This document shows, in pieces, positions 9,178-16,404 of a stretch of 22,797 nucleotides of DNA. Every line of letters starts with the position of its first letter. The stretch's first letter is position 1. Below the pieces are notes generated by a model. That model was not told the origin of the DNA. It was given only the letters and a program-made list of their open reading frames with translations, and made no database searches. The stretch lies in NCBI GenBank assembly GCA_029778515.1, contig JAKOQD010000175.1, positions 1-22,797 on the forward strand, in the 5' to 3' direction. The stretch comes from Actinomycetes bacterium. Lineage in GTDB: Bacteria > Actinomycetota > Actinomycetes > Propionibacteriales > Propionibacteriaceae. The position numbers were made by a program, and so were the translations under genes.

Positions 9178-10220
9178 CTTTCACTTGGCCGGGCGTGCTG
9201 TCCGACCTGATCAACCGGGTCGACCTGAGCCCGGAGGCCGCGGCCTGGGCGATGGACCAGATCCTCTCCGGCGACACCACCGCCGTGCAGGTGGCCGGTT
9301 TCGCGGTGGCGCTGCGGGCCAAGGGCGAAACACCGGCGGAGATCACCGGGCTCGCGTCCGCGATGCTGGCGAAGGCGACCCCGATCCGGCTGAACCCGGA
9401 GGCTGTGGACGTCGTCGGTTCCGGTGGTGACCGCGCGAACACGGTGAACGTTTCCACGATGGCGGCGATCCTGACGGCGAGCTGCGGCGTGCCGGTGGTG
9501 AAGCACGGCAACCGTGCGGCGTCCAGCGCTTGCGGTACCGCGGACTGCCTGGAGGCGCTCGGGGTCGCGATCGACCTGCCGCCGGCCGCTCAAGCCGGTG
9601 TGCTGGCCGAAGCCGGCATCGTGTTCCTGTTCGCCTCGCTCTACCACCCGTCGCTGCGCTTCGTCGCGTCCGCACGCCGCGAGCTGGGCGTGCAGACCAC
9701 GTTCAACTTCCTCGGGCCGCTGGCCAACCCGGCCCGCCCGGTGGCGCAGGCCGTGGGCGTCGCGGACGCACGGATGGCGCCCCTGATGGCCCAAGTCTTC
9801 GCCGGGCGCGGCCAGCGTGGGCTGGTGTTCCACGGCGCCGATGGTCTGGACGAACTGACCACCACGACCACCTCTGACGTCTGGTTGGTGCGCGACGGCG
9901 AGGTTGTGCAGACTTCGCTCGACCCCGCCGAACTCGGAGTCATCCCCGCCACCCGGAGCGATCTGATCGGCGGCACCCCAGAGCACAACGCCCAGGTGGT
10001 GCGCGACGTGTTGGCCGGCCGCCCAGGAGCCATCCGAGACATCGTGGCGCTGAACGCTGCCGCGGCCCAGCTGGCGTTCGTCGGCCCGGAACTGGACGCG
10101 CCGCTGGCGGGACAGCTGAGTGAGCCGTTGCGGCGGGCTTACGCAGCCATCGACACCGGTGCCGCCGGGCGCACGCTGGACACCTGGGTGCGGGCTACCA
10201 GAGCCGCGAAAGCCAACTGA
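9174..10220 (+). CDS. trpD: Anthranilate phosphoribosyltransferase
   Basis: This 348-aa enzyme makes phosphoribosyl-anthranilate from anthranilate and PRPP, the second step of the tryptophan branch. The PRPP/Mg-binding glycine loop is VGSGGD (81-86), followed by NVST (92-95). The anthranilate-site motif KHGNRAASS (110-118) leads into ACGTADCLEALG. Length is normal for the family. The GTG start overlaps the receiver-like gene's stop (GTGA), so translation is probably coupled. No other trp gene is nearby. Its last 26 bases overlap the convergent prepilin peptidase gene. Confidence 0.96.
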   Translation: MTFTWPGVLSDLINRVDLSPEAAAWAMDQILSGDTTAVQVAGFAVALRAKGETPAEITGLASAMLAKATPIRLNPEAVDVVGSGGDRANTVNVSTMAAILTASCGVPVVKHGNRAASSACGTADCLEALGVAIDLPPAAQAGVLAEAGIVFLFASLYHPSLRFVASARRELGVQTTFNFLGPLANPARPVAQAVGVADARMAPLMAQVFAGRGQRGLVFHGADGLDELTTTTTSDVWLVRDGEVVQTSLDPAELGVIPATRSDLIGGTPEHNAQVVRDVLAGRPGAIRDIVALNAAAAQLAFVGPELDAPLAGQLSEPLRRAYAAIDTGAAGRTLDTWVRATRAAKAN

Positions 10221-10878
10221 GCAGCAGCCAGAGCCCTGGGCCGAACAGGAGCGCCGGGCCGTAAGGAAAGGCGCCGTCGCTTCCGCGGCGCCAGCGCGTG
10301 ATCAGCCCCCAGGCCGCGCCGACCAGCGTGCCCAACAGCAGCGCCTGCCAGACGGCCTGTGGCCCGGAGGTGCCGCAGGCCATGCCGATGAAGCCGGCCA
10401 GCCGGACGTCCCCGAACCCCAACTGACCGCCGCTCAGTCGCCAGAGCAGCCAGAAGAAGGCCGTGGCGGACAGGCTGCCACCCACAGCGTTGAGCAGCGG
10501 CTGCCAGGACGCCTGCGCCCAAGCCGCCCAGGAGGCGCCGAGCAGGGCCAGCGCGATCCCCAGATAGACGATCCGTGAGGGCAGGAACGTGGTCTGCAGA
10601 TCGACCACCGCCAACACCGGGCCCAGCACCACCAGCGGCGCCCAGACCGCCCAGAGATGTCCCGGCAGCACCGCGAAGGCGAGTGCCCCCGCCGACAGCG
10701 AAGCGATGAACACCGTCCAGCGGAATCTGGGGCCGAGGAGCGCGCCGAAGTTGGCGGCGATGAGATCCGGATCCGTATCCGTCCAGGCCTCCGTCGGCAC
10801 CGGACACCAGCGCAGCAGCGGCCCGGCCAGCACGGCGCTCAGCGCGGCCAGGCCCAGAGCCAGCAGGACGGCGTACAT
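10195..10878 (-). CDS. A24-family prepilin peptidase, short form
   Basis: This 227-aa, very hydrophobic protein carries both catalytic aspartates of type IV prepilin peptidases: D93 in AVVDLQTTFLPSRIVY and D157 in GFGDVRLAGFIG. The cytoplasmic N-methyltransferase domain with its four cysteines, found in full-length PilD, is absent. Instead about 50 residues with a first helix precede the core. The family cleaves leader peptides of pilins or pseudopilins at the inner membrane face; no pilin gene is in the window. The ATG at 10878 lies 2 nt after the upstream stop, so it is in an operon with the 86-aa gene. A longer frame reaches 11061 but overlaps that gene. Confidence 0.85.
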   Translation of the reverse strand: MYAVLLALGLAALSAVLAGPLLRWCPVPTEAWTDTDPDLIAANFGALLGPRFRWTVFIASLSAGALAFAVLPGHLWAVWAPLVVLGPVLAVVDLQTTFLPSRIVYLGIALALLGASWAAWAQASWQPLLNAVGGSLSATAFFWLLWRLSGGQLGFGDVRLAGFIGMACGTSGPQAVWQALLLGTLVGAAWGLITRWRRGSDGAFPYGPALLFGPGLWLLLSWLSRLW

Positions 10879-10880
10879 GA

Positions 10881-11141
10881 TCAAGCAGCGTAGGCTCGCG
10901 CGGCCGTCCCGGGTGGGACTTGGCCCATCACCTCGGCCAGCAGGATGATCCGCCGGGCGAAATCGTACGGAACCCGCGGCAGTTGGCGTCCGTTCTGACC
11001 GAAGAGCAGGGCGTGGGTCAGCCGCAGCGGCACGTGTGCGCGTCCGGCCAGTTCGGGCCACGGCGTTCCGGTGGCCTCGATCATTTGCTCAAGCAGGGCG
11101 CGAAACGGCGCAGCCTGCACCCAGTAGTAGTTCTGTTCCAC
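10881..11141 (-). CDS. Small helical protein, possibly HTH-like, paired with prepilin peptidase
   Basis: This 86-aa protein was not assigned to a family. Its centre, LLEQMIEATGTPWPELAGRAHVPLRLTHALLFGQNGRQLPRVPYDFARRIILLAEVMG, resembles the spacing of helices in small Xre-like DNA-binding folds (a helix, a short second helix, then a recognition-like helix). The resemblance is weak. It contains no cysteine or membrane segment. The GTG at 11141 is the only good start; no clear Shine-Dalgarno is seen. The stop is 2 nt before the prepilin peptidase ATG, so the two are co-expressed. Confidence 0.7.
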   Translation of the reverse strand: MEQNYYWVQAAPFRALLEQMIEATGTPWPELAGRAHVPLRLTHALLFGQNGRQLPRVPYDFARRIILLAEVMGQVPPGTAARAYAA

Positions 11142-11156
11142 ACCCGAATAAGTCGA

Positions 11157-11192
11157 AATCCGGGGGCCGATTGTGAGTCGGCACCCCGGATT
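11157..11192 (-). terminator. Hairpin terminator downstream of the sunset-domain gene
   Basis: AATCCGGGGGCCGA (11157-11170) and TCGGCACCCCGGATT (11178-11192) form a stem of about 13-14 bp with one irregularity and a 7-nt loop. It is 33 nt after the stop of the 11226-12317 gene and before the start of the 86-aa gene. In the direction of transcription a modest T-containing stretch (TTTCGACTT) follows. It probably separates the two units. Confidence 0.7.
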
Positions 11193-11225
11193 CTCAGCAC
11201 TTCTTCAGGAACCGGTCCAGTAGTT

Positions 11226-12317
11226 TCAACGCTGCGCGCGCACGAACCCCGCAGCCTCGGCGGCCTCCTCAGAGGCGAACCAGACCTCGGCGATCGTGCG
11301 CTCGTAAGCGGCGCTGCCGGGCAGGTGGTACTTCATCGACCTATCGTTGCCCTTGATCACATAGCCCTCCGGCGGCTCATCACCCACGTACGAGCCCTCG
11401 CCGTACGGGCTACCTGCTAAAGGGGAGGCATCGTCTCCTTCGGCGGAGTCGGTCTCGTCGGCAAGCCTGGCGAGCTTGTCCTCTACGTCCTCGGCCACAT
11501 CCTTCGCGGCGTCCTTGGCGTCCTCAACCTTGTCGGCGACGTCCGTTGCCACGTCCGCGGCCTGGTCCGACAGGTCATCGGCCACATCCTTGGCCTTGTC
11601 CACCACCTCGTCAGCGGCGTCCTTCACCTTGTCCTCTACGTCCTCGGCCACGTCCTTGGCCTTGCTGGCGAACGCGCTCACCTTGGTCTTGGCCTCTTCG
11701 GCCGGGTTCACCGGATCCGCGACGTAGGAACTGCGAGGTGAATGGGTCTCCCAGCCGGTGGACGGGTCGGCGAGCAGCTTCTTGATCGCCGCGACCACGC
11801 CGCCCAGCAGTGCGCCGGCCAGCAGGATCTTGCCGAACGTCCGCCAACCTGACCGCTTCTTCGGTGCGATGGTGTTCGAGAGCTGCTTTGCCAGCGCTGC
11901 CGTCGCCACCGCAGCCTTGACCTCGGTCGACAGCGGCTGTGACGCCGCCTTGGCGAGGGTCTTGCTCAGGTTCTTCAGGAACTCGTCCTGCACCTTGCTG
12001 CGCGCGAAGTCCACCGTCGGCGGAATCTGCGTCAGTGCTTCCTCCACTGCGGGACGCACCTTGCGGACGCCGGCCTCGACGGCGGGGGACACCCGGTCGA
12101 GCGCATCGTCGATGCTCGGATGGACCTTCTCGAAAGTATCCGCGGCCACTCGGGCGCCGCGTACACGAGCGTCGTTCAGCACCGGACGGAGCTTGGTGTA
12201 GGTCGCGTCAGCGAACTCACCACCCTCGCGGAGGGCCTGCTCAACGTAAGGCGTCAGGTACTCGACGGCGGTCTGCGTGCCGTCCTCGACCGCCGCTAGC
12301 AACTTCTTGGTCTTCAC
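11226..12317 (-). CDS. Hendecad-repeat membrane protein with C-terminal sunset domain
   Basis: This 363-aa protein has four parts. Residues 21-115 are 11-residue repeats with a P-x-(V/I)-x-x-A pattern ([44 protein letters not shown]), preceded by two 22-residue units. A single membrane helix (about 161-178) is flanked by basic residues. Residues 219-281 are acidic/basic 11-mers ([44 protein letters not shown]), resembling LEA or apolipoprotein amphipathic helices. Residues 318-362 form a sunset-type domain ([38 protein letters not shown]). GTG 12317 is preferred because AGGAGG precedes it; TACGGT at 12354-12349 is a possible -10. The role is unknown; an envelope-associated structural function is a guess. 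Confidence 0.82.
   Translation of the reverse strand: MKTKKLLAAVEDGTQTAVEYLTPYVEQALREGGEFADATYTKLRPVLNDARVRGARVAADTFEKVHPSIDDALDRVSPAVEAGVRKVRPAVEEALTQIPPTVDFARSKVQDEFLKNLSKTLAKAASQPLSTEVKAAVATAALAKQLSNTIAPKKRSGWRTFGKILLAGALLGGVVAAIKKLLADPSTGWETHSPRSSYVADPVNPAEEAKTKVSAFASKAKDVAEDVEDKVKDAADEVVDKAKDVADDLSDQAADVATDVADKVEDAKDAAKDVAEDVEDKLARLADETDSAEGDDASPLAGSPYGEGSYVGDEPPEGYVIKGNDRSMKYHLPGSAAYERTIAEVWFASEEAAEAAGFVRAQR
11475..11651. repeat. 24-nt exact direct repeat inside the hendecad region
   Basis: A 24-nt sequence at 11475-11498 (beginning CTTGTCCTCTACGTCC) recurs exactly at 11628-11651. It encodes the two copies of the AEDVEDK-type peptide in the 11-mer repeats. The spacing reflects protein repeats, and identity at DNA level suggests recent duplication or recombination within the gene. 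Confidence 0.7.
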
Positions 12318-12410
12318 TGTGCCTCCTGCTCGAAGCTCTGATGCTCCCACCGTACCCGTAGCTGCGCCGGTTCAGGGTGCATCTGTCAGGATGGGTGGCT
12401 GATACCTGTG

Positions 12411-12418
12411 AAGGAAGG
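12411..12418 (+). promoter_or_regulatory. Ribosome binding site of the cyclophilin gene
   Basis: AAGGAAGG stands 6 nt before ATG 12425. It favours this start over the in-frame ATG at 12377, which would add 16 residues unlike cyclophilins. Confidence 0.75.
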
Positions 12419-12424
12419 TTCCCC

Positions 12425-12955
12425 ATGTCCAAGAAGGCAACCCTGCACACCAATCACGGCGACATCGTGATCAACCTTTTCGCCGACCAGGCGCCGGTGA
12501 CCGTGGATAACTTCGTCGGTCTGGCCACCGGCACCAAGGAGTACACCGATCCGAGCACCGGTGAAAAGAAGACCGGCAACTTCTACGACGGACTCGGCTT
12601 CCATCGGGTCATCGATGGCTTCATGATCCAGGGCGGCTGTCCGCTCGGCACCGGCACCGGCGACCCGGGCTACCGGTTCGACGACGAGGTCCACCCCGAA
12701 CTGGTCTTCAACAAGCCCTACCTGCTGGCGATGGCCAACGCCGGCATCCAGTTCGGCCGCGGCACCAACGGCTCGCAGTTCTTCATCACCGTCGTGCCCA
12801 CTCCGCACCTCAACCGCAAGCACACCATCTTCGGTGAGGTCGCCGACGAGGCGTCCCGCAAGGTCGTGGACGCGATCGCGAAGGTGCCGACCGGACGCAT
12901 GGACCGTCCGATCGAGCCGGTCGTGATCAACTCCGTGGAGATCACCGAAGCCTGA
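12425..12955 (+). CDS. Cyclophilin-type peptidyl-prolyl cis-trans isomerase
   Basis: This 176-aa single-domain cyclophilin catalyses cis-trans isomerisation of X-Pro bonds. The active-site motif GFHRVIDGFMIQGG has the catalytic arginine at R61, with Q69 and the NGSQFFI strand (115-121) lining the pocket. NRKHTIFGEV (130-139) is also conserved. No signal peptide is present, so it is cytoplasmic. The loop TKEYTDPSTGEKKTGNFYDG is the actinobacterial variant. It is the only gene on its strand here, divergent from the sunset gene and convergent with the RAM-domain gene. Confidence 0.95.
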   Translation: MSKKATLHTNHGDIVINLFADQAPVTVDNFVGLATGTKEYTDPSTGEKKTGNFYDGLGFHRVIDGFMIQGGCPLGTGTGDPGYRFDDEVHPELVFNKPYLLAMANAGIQFGRGTNGSQFFITVVPTPHLNRKHTIFGEVADEASRKVVDAIAKVPTGRMDRPIEPVVINSVEITEA

Positions 12956-12984
12956 ATGCCTATCTGGAACCGTCCCCTTTTCGT

Positions 12985-13263
12985 TCACTCGGCGCCGATG
13001 GCGAACGCGGCTTCCAGGTCGTGGGTCGAGTAGGCGCGGAACGCTATGTGGGTCTCAGTGCTCTGGACACCGGGCACCTTGTTCAGTTGATCGGCGATGA
13101 CCGTGGCCACATCGTCCATACCGCGGACGCGGACCATCGCGATCAGGTCGATCTTGCCCGTCACCGAATACACCTCGGACACGCCGTCCAAGTCGGCGAT
13201 CTGCTGGGCCACCTCGGGAATGCGGGCCACATCTGCCTTGACGAACACAATCGCGGTGATCAT
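12985..13263 (-). CDS. Stand-alone Lrp/AsnC ligand-binding (RAM) domain protein
   Basis: The 92-aa protein is just the RAM effector-binding domain of Lrp/AsnC regulators: MITAIVFVKADVARIPEVAQQIADLDGVSEVYSVTGKIDLIAMVRVRGMDDVATVIADQL. There is no helix-turn-helix, so it cannot bind DNA as classical Lrp does. Such proteins form dimers or octamers that bind amino acids and may pair with full-length regulators; the ligand is unknown. Its ATG overlaps the stop of the upstream nuclease gene (ATGA), so they are translationally coupled. Confidence 0.92.
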   Translation of the reverse strand: MITAIVFVKADVARIPEVAQQIADLDGVSEVYSVTGKIDLIAMVRVRGMDDVATVIADQLNKVPGVQSTETHIAFRAYSTHDLEAAFAIGAE

Positions 13264-14963
13264 GCGCTGATCCTAATCTGCGAAGCGACGCTGGGTCCGA
13301 TGCCGACCGGCCAACACCAGTCGCCGTCGATCTCGATCAGGCGGACGCCGGGACGCTCCAGCCAGTCGGCCACGCGCTCGGTCTCCTCCACGATCGCGGC
13401 CGGCGCCGGGCCGAGCGGACGCGCCACCCACTCCGCGGTCGTGACCGCGTCGCGCGCCACCTGCTGCGGCACATCGCCGGGACGGGCCAGCGCGGCTGCC
13501 GCCAGGCGGCCGTAGCGGACCACATGCACCTCCCAGCCGGCCTCGCTGCGGCACGCGGCCACGATCTGGGAACAAGCGGCAAGGCTCGCCAGCCGGTGGT
13601 GGCGCAGGGTGGCCCGGCTGAACGCGTCCAGCCGCTCGGTGAGCACCGCCGCGTCCTCGAATCGTTGCGTTCGAACCAACTGGTTCAGCCTGGGTTCCAC
13701 CGCGTGCGCCAGCGGACGCACGTCAGCGGAGAGACACTGCAACACCTGCTCGGTGACGGCCGCGTACTCCTGCGGGGTGACGGCCAGTTCACACGGCGCG
13801 CAGCAGCGGCCCATGCCCGCCAGCGCGCAGGCGTTCGTCGGTCTTCGTGCCGACAATCGGGCGGTGCACTGCCGGATCGGAAAGGCGTCGTAGATGGCCA
13901 TCAGCACCTGCTCGGCACTGGCTCGGCGACGGAACGGGCCGAAGTAGCGGGCGCCGTCGTCCGCGATCTCCCGGACGATCGACAGCCGTGGGAACGCCTC
14001 GATGGTGAGCTTCAGCCACACCTGGCGCTCGGGGAACTTGGATCGCCGGTTGTACCGCGGCGAATGCGCGGCGATCAGCCGAAGCTCGAGGACGTCCGCT
14101 TCCAGCGGCGTGCGGCAGACCGTGGTCTCCACTCCGGTCGAGATGCGCACCATCTCGTCGATCCGCGGACGGCTCTCGGCGGCGGTGAAATAGCTGGCCA
14201 CTCGGCGGCGCAGGTTGCGGCTCTTGCCGACGTAGAGCACCTGCCTGCGGGTGGCTCCGTCCGGCCCGGTGAGGTCGGCGACGAACTGATAGACGCCCGG
14301 TGCAGTCGGTAGCCCCTTGGCGAAGCCACGTTTGGCCCGGCGTTCGGGCGAGACCCGGCGGGTGAACTCGACCAGGTCTTCGAGCGTGCCACCACCGAGA
14401 TTGCCAATCCGCTCCAGGAGTCCGTGCAGTACGTCGACGGTTGCGCGTGCGTCCGCCAAAGCGCGGTGGTTGGGCGTGGTGCTGGTGCGGAAGTGCGCAG
14501 CGAGCGTGGCGAGCTTGACGTTCGGCACCTCGTCGCGCAGCAGCACCTGCCGGGCGAGCGCGACCGTGTCGATCACTTCCGGGTCGGGCCACGGGTAGCC
14601 GTGCAGCGTGCAGGCGCGCTGCAGGAAACCGACGTCGAAGCGGGCGTTGTGCGCGACCAGGACGCTACCGGCCGCGAACTCGAGGAAGCTCGGCAGCGCC
14701 TCGGCCAGCTTGGGAGCCCCGGCGACCATGGAGTCGGTGATGCCGGTTAGCACGGCGACGATCGCGGGGATGTGTGCGTTCGGGTTCACCAGGGTCTGGA
14801 ACTCGCCGAGCACCTCGCCGCCACGCACCTTGACCGCGCCGAACTCGGTGATGCAGTCCTCGGCGGCGCTGCCGGTGGTCTCCAGGTCGACCACGCAGAA
14901 CGTGACGTCCGACAGCGGTCGGCCAAGGTCTTCGAAGCTCGGCTGCAGCAGGGTCGTGGTCAC
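13260..14963 (-). CDS. DEDDh 3'-5' exonuclease fused to a UvrC-like GIY-YIG nuclease
   Basis: Numbering is from GTG 14963 (567 aa). Residues 19-180 are a DnaQ-like exonuclease: CVVDLETTG (D26, E28), VAHNARFD (D110) and HRALAD (H166, D171), the complete DEDDh set. Residues 220-300 are a GIY-YIG domain (GVYQF, QVLYVGKSRNLRRRVASYF) resembling the UvrC N-terminal nuclease. UvrC-like sequence follows (GMGRCCAPCE). The UvrC C-terminal RNase H-like nuclease and HhH domains are missing. The organisation resembles Rv2191; a repair role is inferred. I chose GTG 14963 because TAACGT sits 7 nt upstream; TTG 14993 and GTG 14987 are in-frame alternatives that would add up to 10 residues. Confidence 0.9.
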   Translation of the reverse strand: MTTTLLQPSFEDLGRPLSDVTFCVVDLETTGSAAEDCITEFGAVKVRGGEVLGEFQTLVNPNAHIPAIVAVLTGITDSMVAGAPKLAEALPSFLEFAAGSVLVAHNARFDVGFLQRACTLHGYPWPDPEVIDTVALARQVLLRDEVPNVKLATLAAHFRTSTTPNHRALADARATVDVLHGLLERIGNLGGGTLEDLVEFTRRVSPERRAKRGFAKGLPTAPGVYQFVADLTGPDGATRRQVLYVGKSRNLRRRVASYFTAAESRPRIDEMVRISTGVETTVCRTPLEADVLELRLIAAHSPRYNRRSKFPERQVWLKLTIEAFPRLSIVREIADDGARYFGPFRRRASAEQVLMAIYDAFPIRQCTARLSARRPTNACALAGMGRCCAPCELAVTPQEYAAVTEQVLQCLSADVRPLAHAVEPRLNQLVRTQRFEDAAVLTERLDAFSRATLRHHRLASLAACSQIVAACRSEAGWEVHVVRYGRLAAAALARPGDVPQQVARDAVTTAEWVARPLGPAPAAIVEETERVADWLERPGVRLIEIDGDWCWPVGIGPSVASQIRISA

Positions 14964-15087
14964 GAACAGCACGTTAGGCCGTGCCACTGACAACTTCCGT
15001 CAGCAGGCTGGCGTTTCCCGCCACCACAGTCCGGAGGCGGTCAAGGCGTACAGGCCGGACGGTGACGCAGCGACCGCGGTGACCGGC

Positions 15088-16032
15088 TCAGCCGGGGGGC
15101 GTCTCGCCGAGCATCGTCACCAGCGCCTCCGGGTCACCGTCGCGCGGGGCGTCGCCGGGCAAGAGCTCCGGGTCGCCCACGGTGGCGCCGGCTGCGTCAA
15201 CCGACCAGGCCACGGGGCGACCAGCCGTCCAGCCCGCCGCCCAGCAGTTGTCAAGCCGTGAGCAGGCGAGCGACGTCACTCGGGAGAGTTGGCCGCCGAC
15301 CGGAGCCAGCGCGGACGGGACCGCGGGAGTGAGTTGCTGCCAACTGCCTGACACCGACCCGAGCCACACTGCTGGTCGCTGCTGGAGTTCGCCGGCCAGG
15401 CTCACCTCGTCGCCGCCGATGAGGACCTGCGTGCCGGCTTGGGCAGCCGCGGCGAACCCGAGGACCCGTCGAGCGTCCGACTGCACCGCGGCGCCGAGCC
15501 CGGCGTGCTTCTCCCAGGTGGTGCCGGTGCGGGTCCAGAGCACGGCCTCGCCGCCCTCGGTCGTGGCCCGGCTGCCCACGATCACCGGCTCGCCGGACAC
15601 GTCCAGGATGCCGAGCAGTGGACCGGCGTCATGGCCGCCGAAGGTGAAGAACTCCTGCGGCCGGCTGGTCAAGGTGCCCGGCGGGTCGGTCCCGCCCCAG
15701 ATCGTGAGGCGTGGGTTCGAATGCGCACCGCCGAAGACCCGGCCGATGGCGAACACCTCATCGCGAGCCACGCTGACCGAGATCAGGGCCGCTTCCGCGG
15801 CGGCGGGCTCGGCCGGTCGCAGGTCAAGGCTCTCCCAGGGCGTGGTCCCGGTCACCCGCAACAGTGCCGGACCAGTCCCGGCCTTGCCCCCGACGAGGAC
15901 GCCTTCGGCGGTCGCCGCCAACGAAGCCGGTTCCAGCCCGTCCGGAAGCGGCACGGCCTGCCACGGCGAAGAAGTGCAGCCGGCAGCCAGGATTACCGCC
16001 AAACCCGCCGCGGACCAGGCCCTTGCACCCAT
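15088..16032 (-). CDS. Secreted lipoprotein of unknown function, probably frameshifted at its 3' end
   Basis: The 314-aa reading frame begins with a lipoprotein signal, MGARAWSAAGLAVILAAGC, with a lipobox at C19. The rest is a run of short beta-rich segments (GVLVGGKAGTGPALLRV, EVFAIGRVFGG, EAVLWTRTGTTWEKH, WLGSVSGSWQQL, NCWAAGWTAGRPVAWSV) that suggests a beta-propeller; no family was recognised. The frame stops at 15088 just after six C residues in coding sense (15094-15099). Removing one C gives a coherent continuation, EPVTAVAASPSGLYALTA, SGLWWRETPAC, ending at 15000. The intact protein would be about 343 aa. ATG 16032 has no Shine-Dalgarno but TACCCT 6 nt upstream. Confidence 0.8.
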   Translation of the reverse strand: MGARAWSAAGLAVILAAGCTSSPWQAVPLPDGLEPASLAATAEGVLVGGKAGTGPALLRVTGTTPWESLDLRPAEPAAAEAALISVSVARDEVFAIGRVFGGAHSNPRLTIWGGTDPPGTLTSRPQEFFTFGGHDAGPLLGILDVSGEPVIVGSRATTEGGEAVLWTRTGTTWEKHAGLGAAVQSDARRVLGFAAAAQAGTQVLIGGDEVSLAGELQQRPAVWLGSVSGSWQQLTPAVPSALAPVGGQLSRVTSLACSRLDNCWAAGWTAGRPVAWSVDAAGATVGDPELLPGDAPRDGDPEALVTMLGETPPG

Positions 16033-16038
16033 CTGCGA

Positions 16039-16044
16039 AGGGTA
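16039..16044 (-). promoter_or_regulatory. Probable -10 element of the lipoprotein gene
   Basis: On the minus strand TACCCT, then six bases (TCGCAG), then the ATG. This fits the leaderless pattern seen at other starts in the window. A longer in-frame ATG at 16098 would destroy the signal peptide. Confidence 0.4.
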
Positions 16045-16083
16045 GGCGACAAAACTGTCGGAGGGGACCCCCACGATGTGCTC

Positions 16084-16317
16084 ATGGATGTATTGCATGT
16101 CGATTGCGCCACCTGCGCAGCCCGCGGCCCGGCTTGTGCGGACTGTGTGATCTCAGTCCTGTTGGGGCCGATGCCCGCAGGTCTCACGCTGGACGACACC
16201 GAGCAGGTCGCGCTTGCCGCCATGGCCGATTCCGGTCTATTGCCACCGCTGCGATTGGTGCCCACTCCACCGACCTGGGAGCAGGAGAGAGTTGCCAAGC
16301 TACGCGCCGTCCCTTAG
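16084..16317 (+). CDS. Small four-cysteine protein, possible zinc-binding knuckle
   Basis: This 77-aa protein starts MDVLHVDCATCAARGPACADCVISVLLG. The cysteines at 8, 11, 18 and 21 form CX2CX6CX2C, a plausible metal-binding site. The remainder is helical (LDDTEQVALAAMADSGLLPPLRLV). No family name can be assigned. The frame is open much further upstream (to 15439) but that part is antisense to the lipoprotein gene. ATG 16084 is preceded by CACGAT and 6 nt, a weak -10-like match. It is divergent from the lipoprotein gene (51 bp apart) and 87 bp before the NlpC/P60 gene. Confidence 0.7.
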   Translation: MDVLHVDCATCAARGPACADCVISVLLGPMPAGLTLDDTEQVALAAMADSGLLPPLRLVPTPPTWEQERVAKLRAVP

Positions 16318-16330
16318 CATTTTCTCAGTT

Positions 16331-16377
16331 TAGCTTCAGCTGGCGGCCCACGTCGGCTGGGCTCGACCAGTTGGCTA
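16331..16377 (+). other. Stem-loop between the four-cysteine gene and the NlpC/P60 gene
   Basis: The sequence can fold into a long hairpin. CTGG/CCAG (16340-16343 with 16367-16370), CG/CG (16344-16345 with 16364-16365) and GCCCA/TGGGC (16346-16350 with 16358-16362) give 11 pairs with two single-base bulges and a 7-nt loop. An outer TAGC/GCTA (16331-16334 with 16374-16377) may extend it. It begins 13 nt after the upstream stop and ends 27 nt before the next ATG. It could be a terminator without a T-tract or a structured 5' leader. Confidence 0.45.
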
Positions 16378-16404
16378 ACGAAGTTCAGGCAAGGGGAGGC
16401 AGTA

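Noticed and set aside
11475..11651. Regularly repeated 24-nt sequence as a possible CRISPR array
   Set aside because: Only two exact copies exist, 153 nt apart, inside a gene whose protein has 11-residue repeats. The similarity between copies is explained by coding.
16033..16098. Lipoprotein start at ATG 16098
   Set aside because: It would put 22 non-hydrophobic residues before the signal peptide and overlap the start of the divergent small gene.
16318..16404. ydaO/c-di-AMP riboswitch before the NlpC/P60 gene
   Set aside because: The leader is only about 87 nt and lacks the conserved blocks of that riboswitch as I know them; only a simple hairpin is visible.
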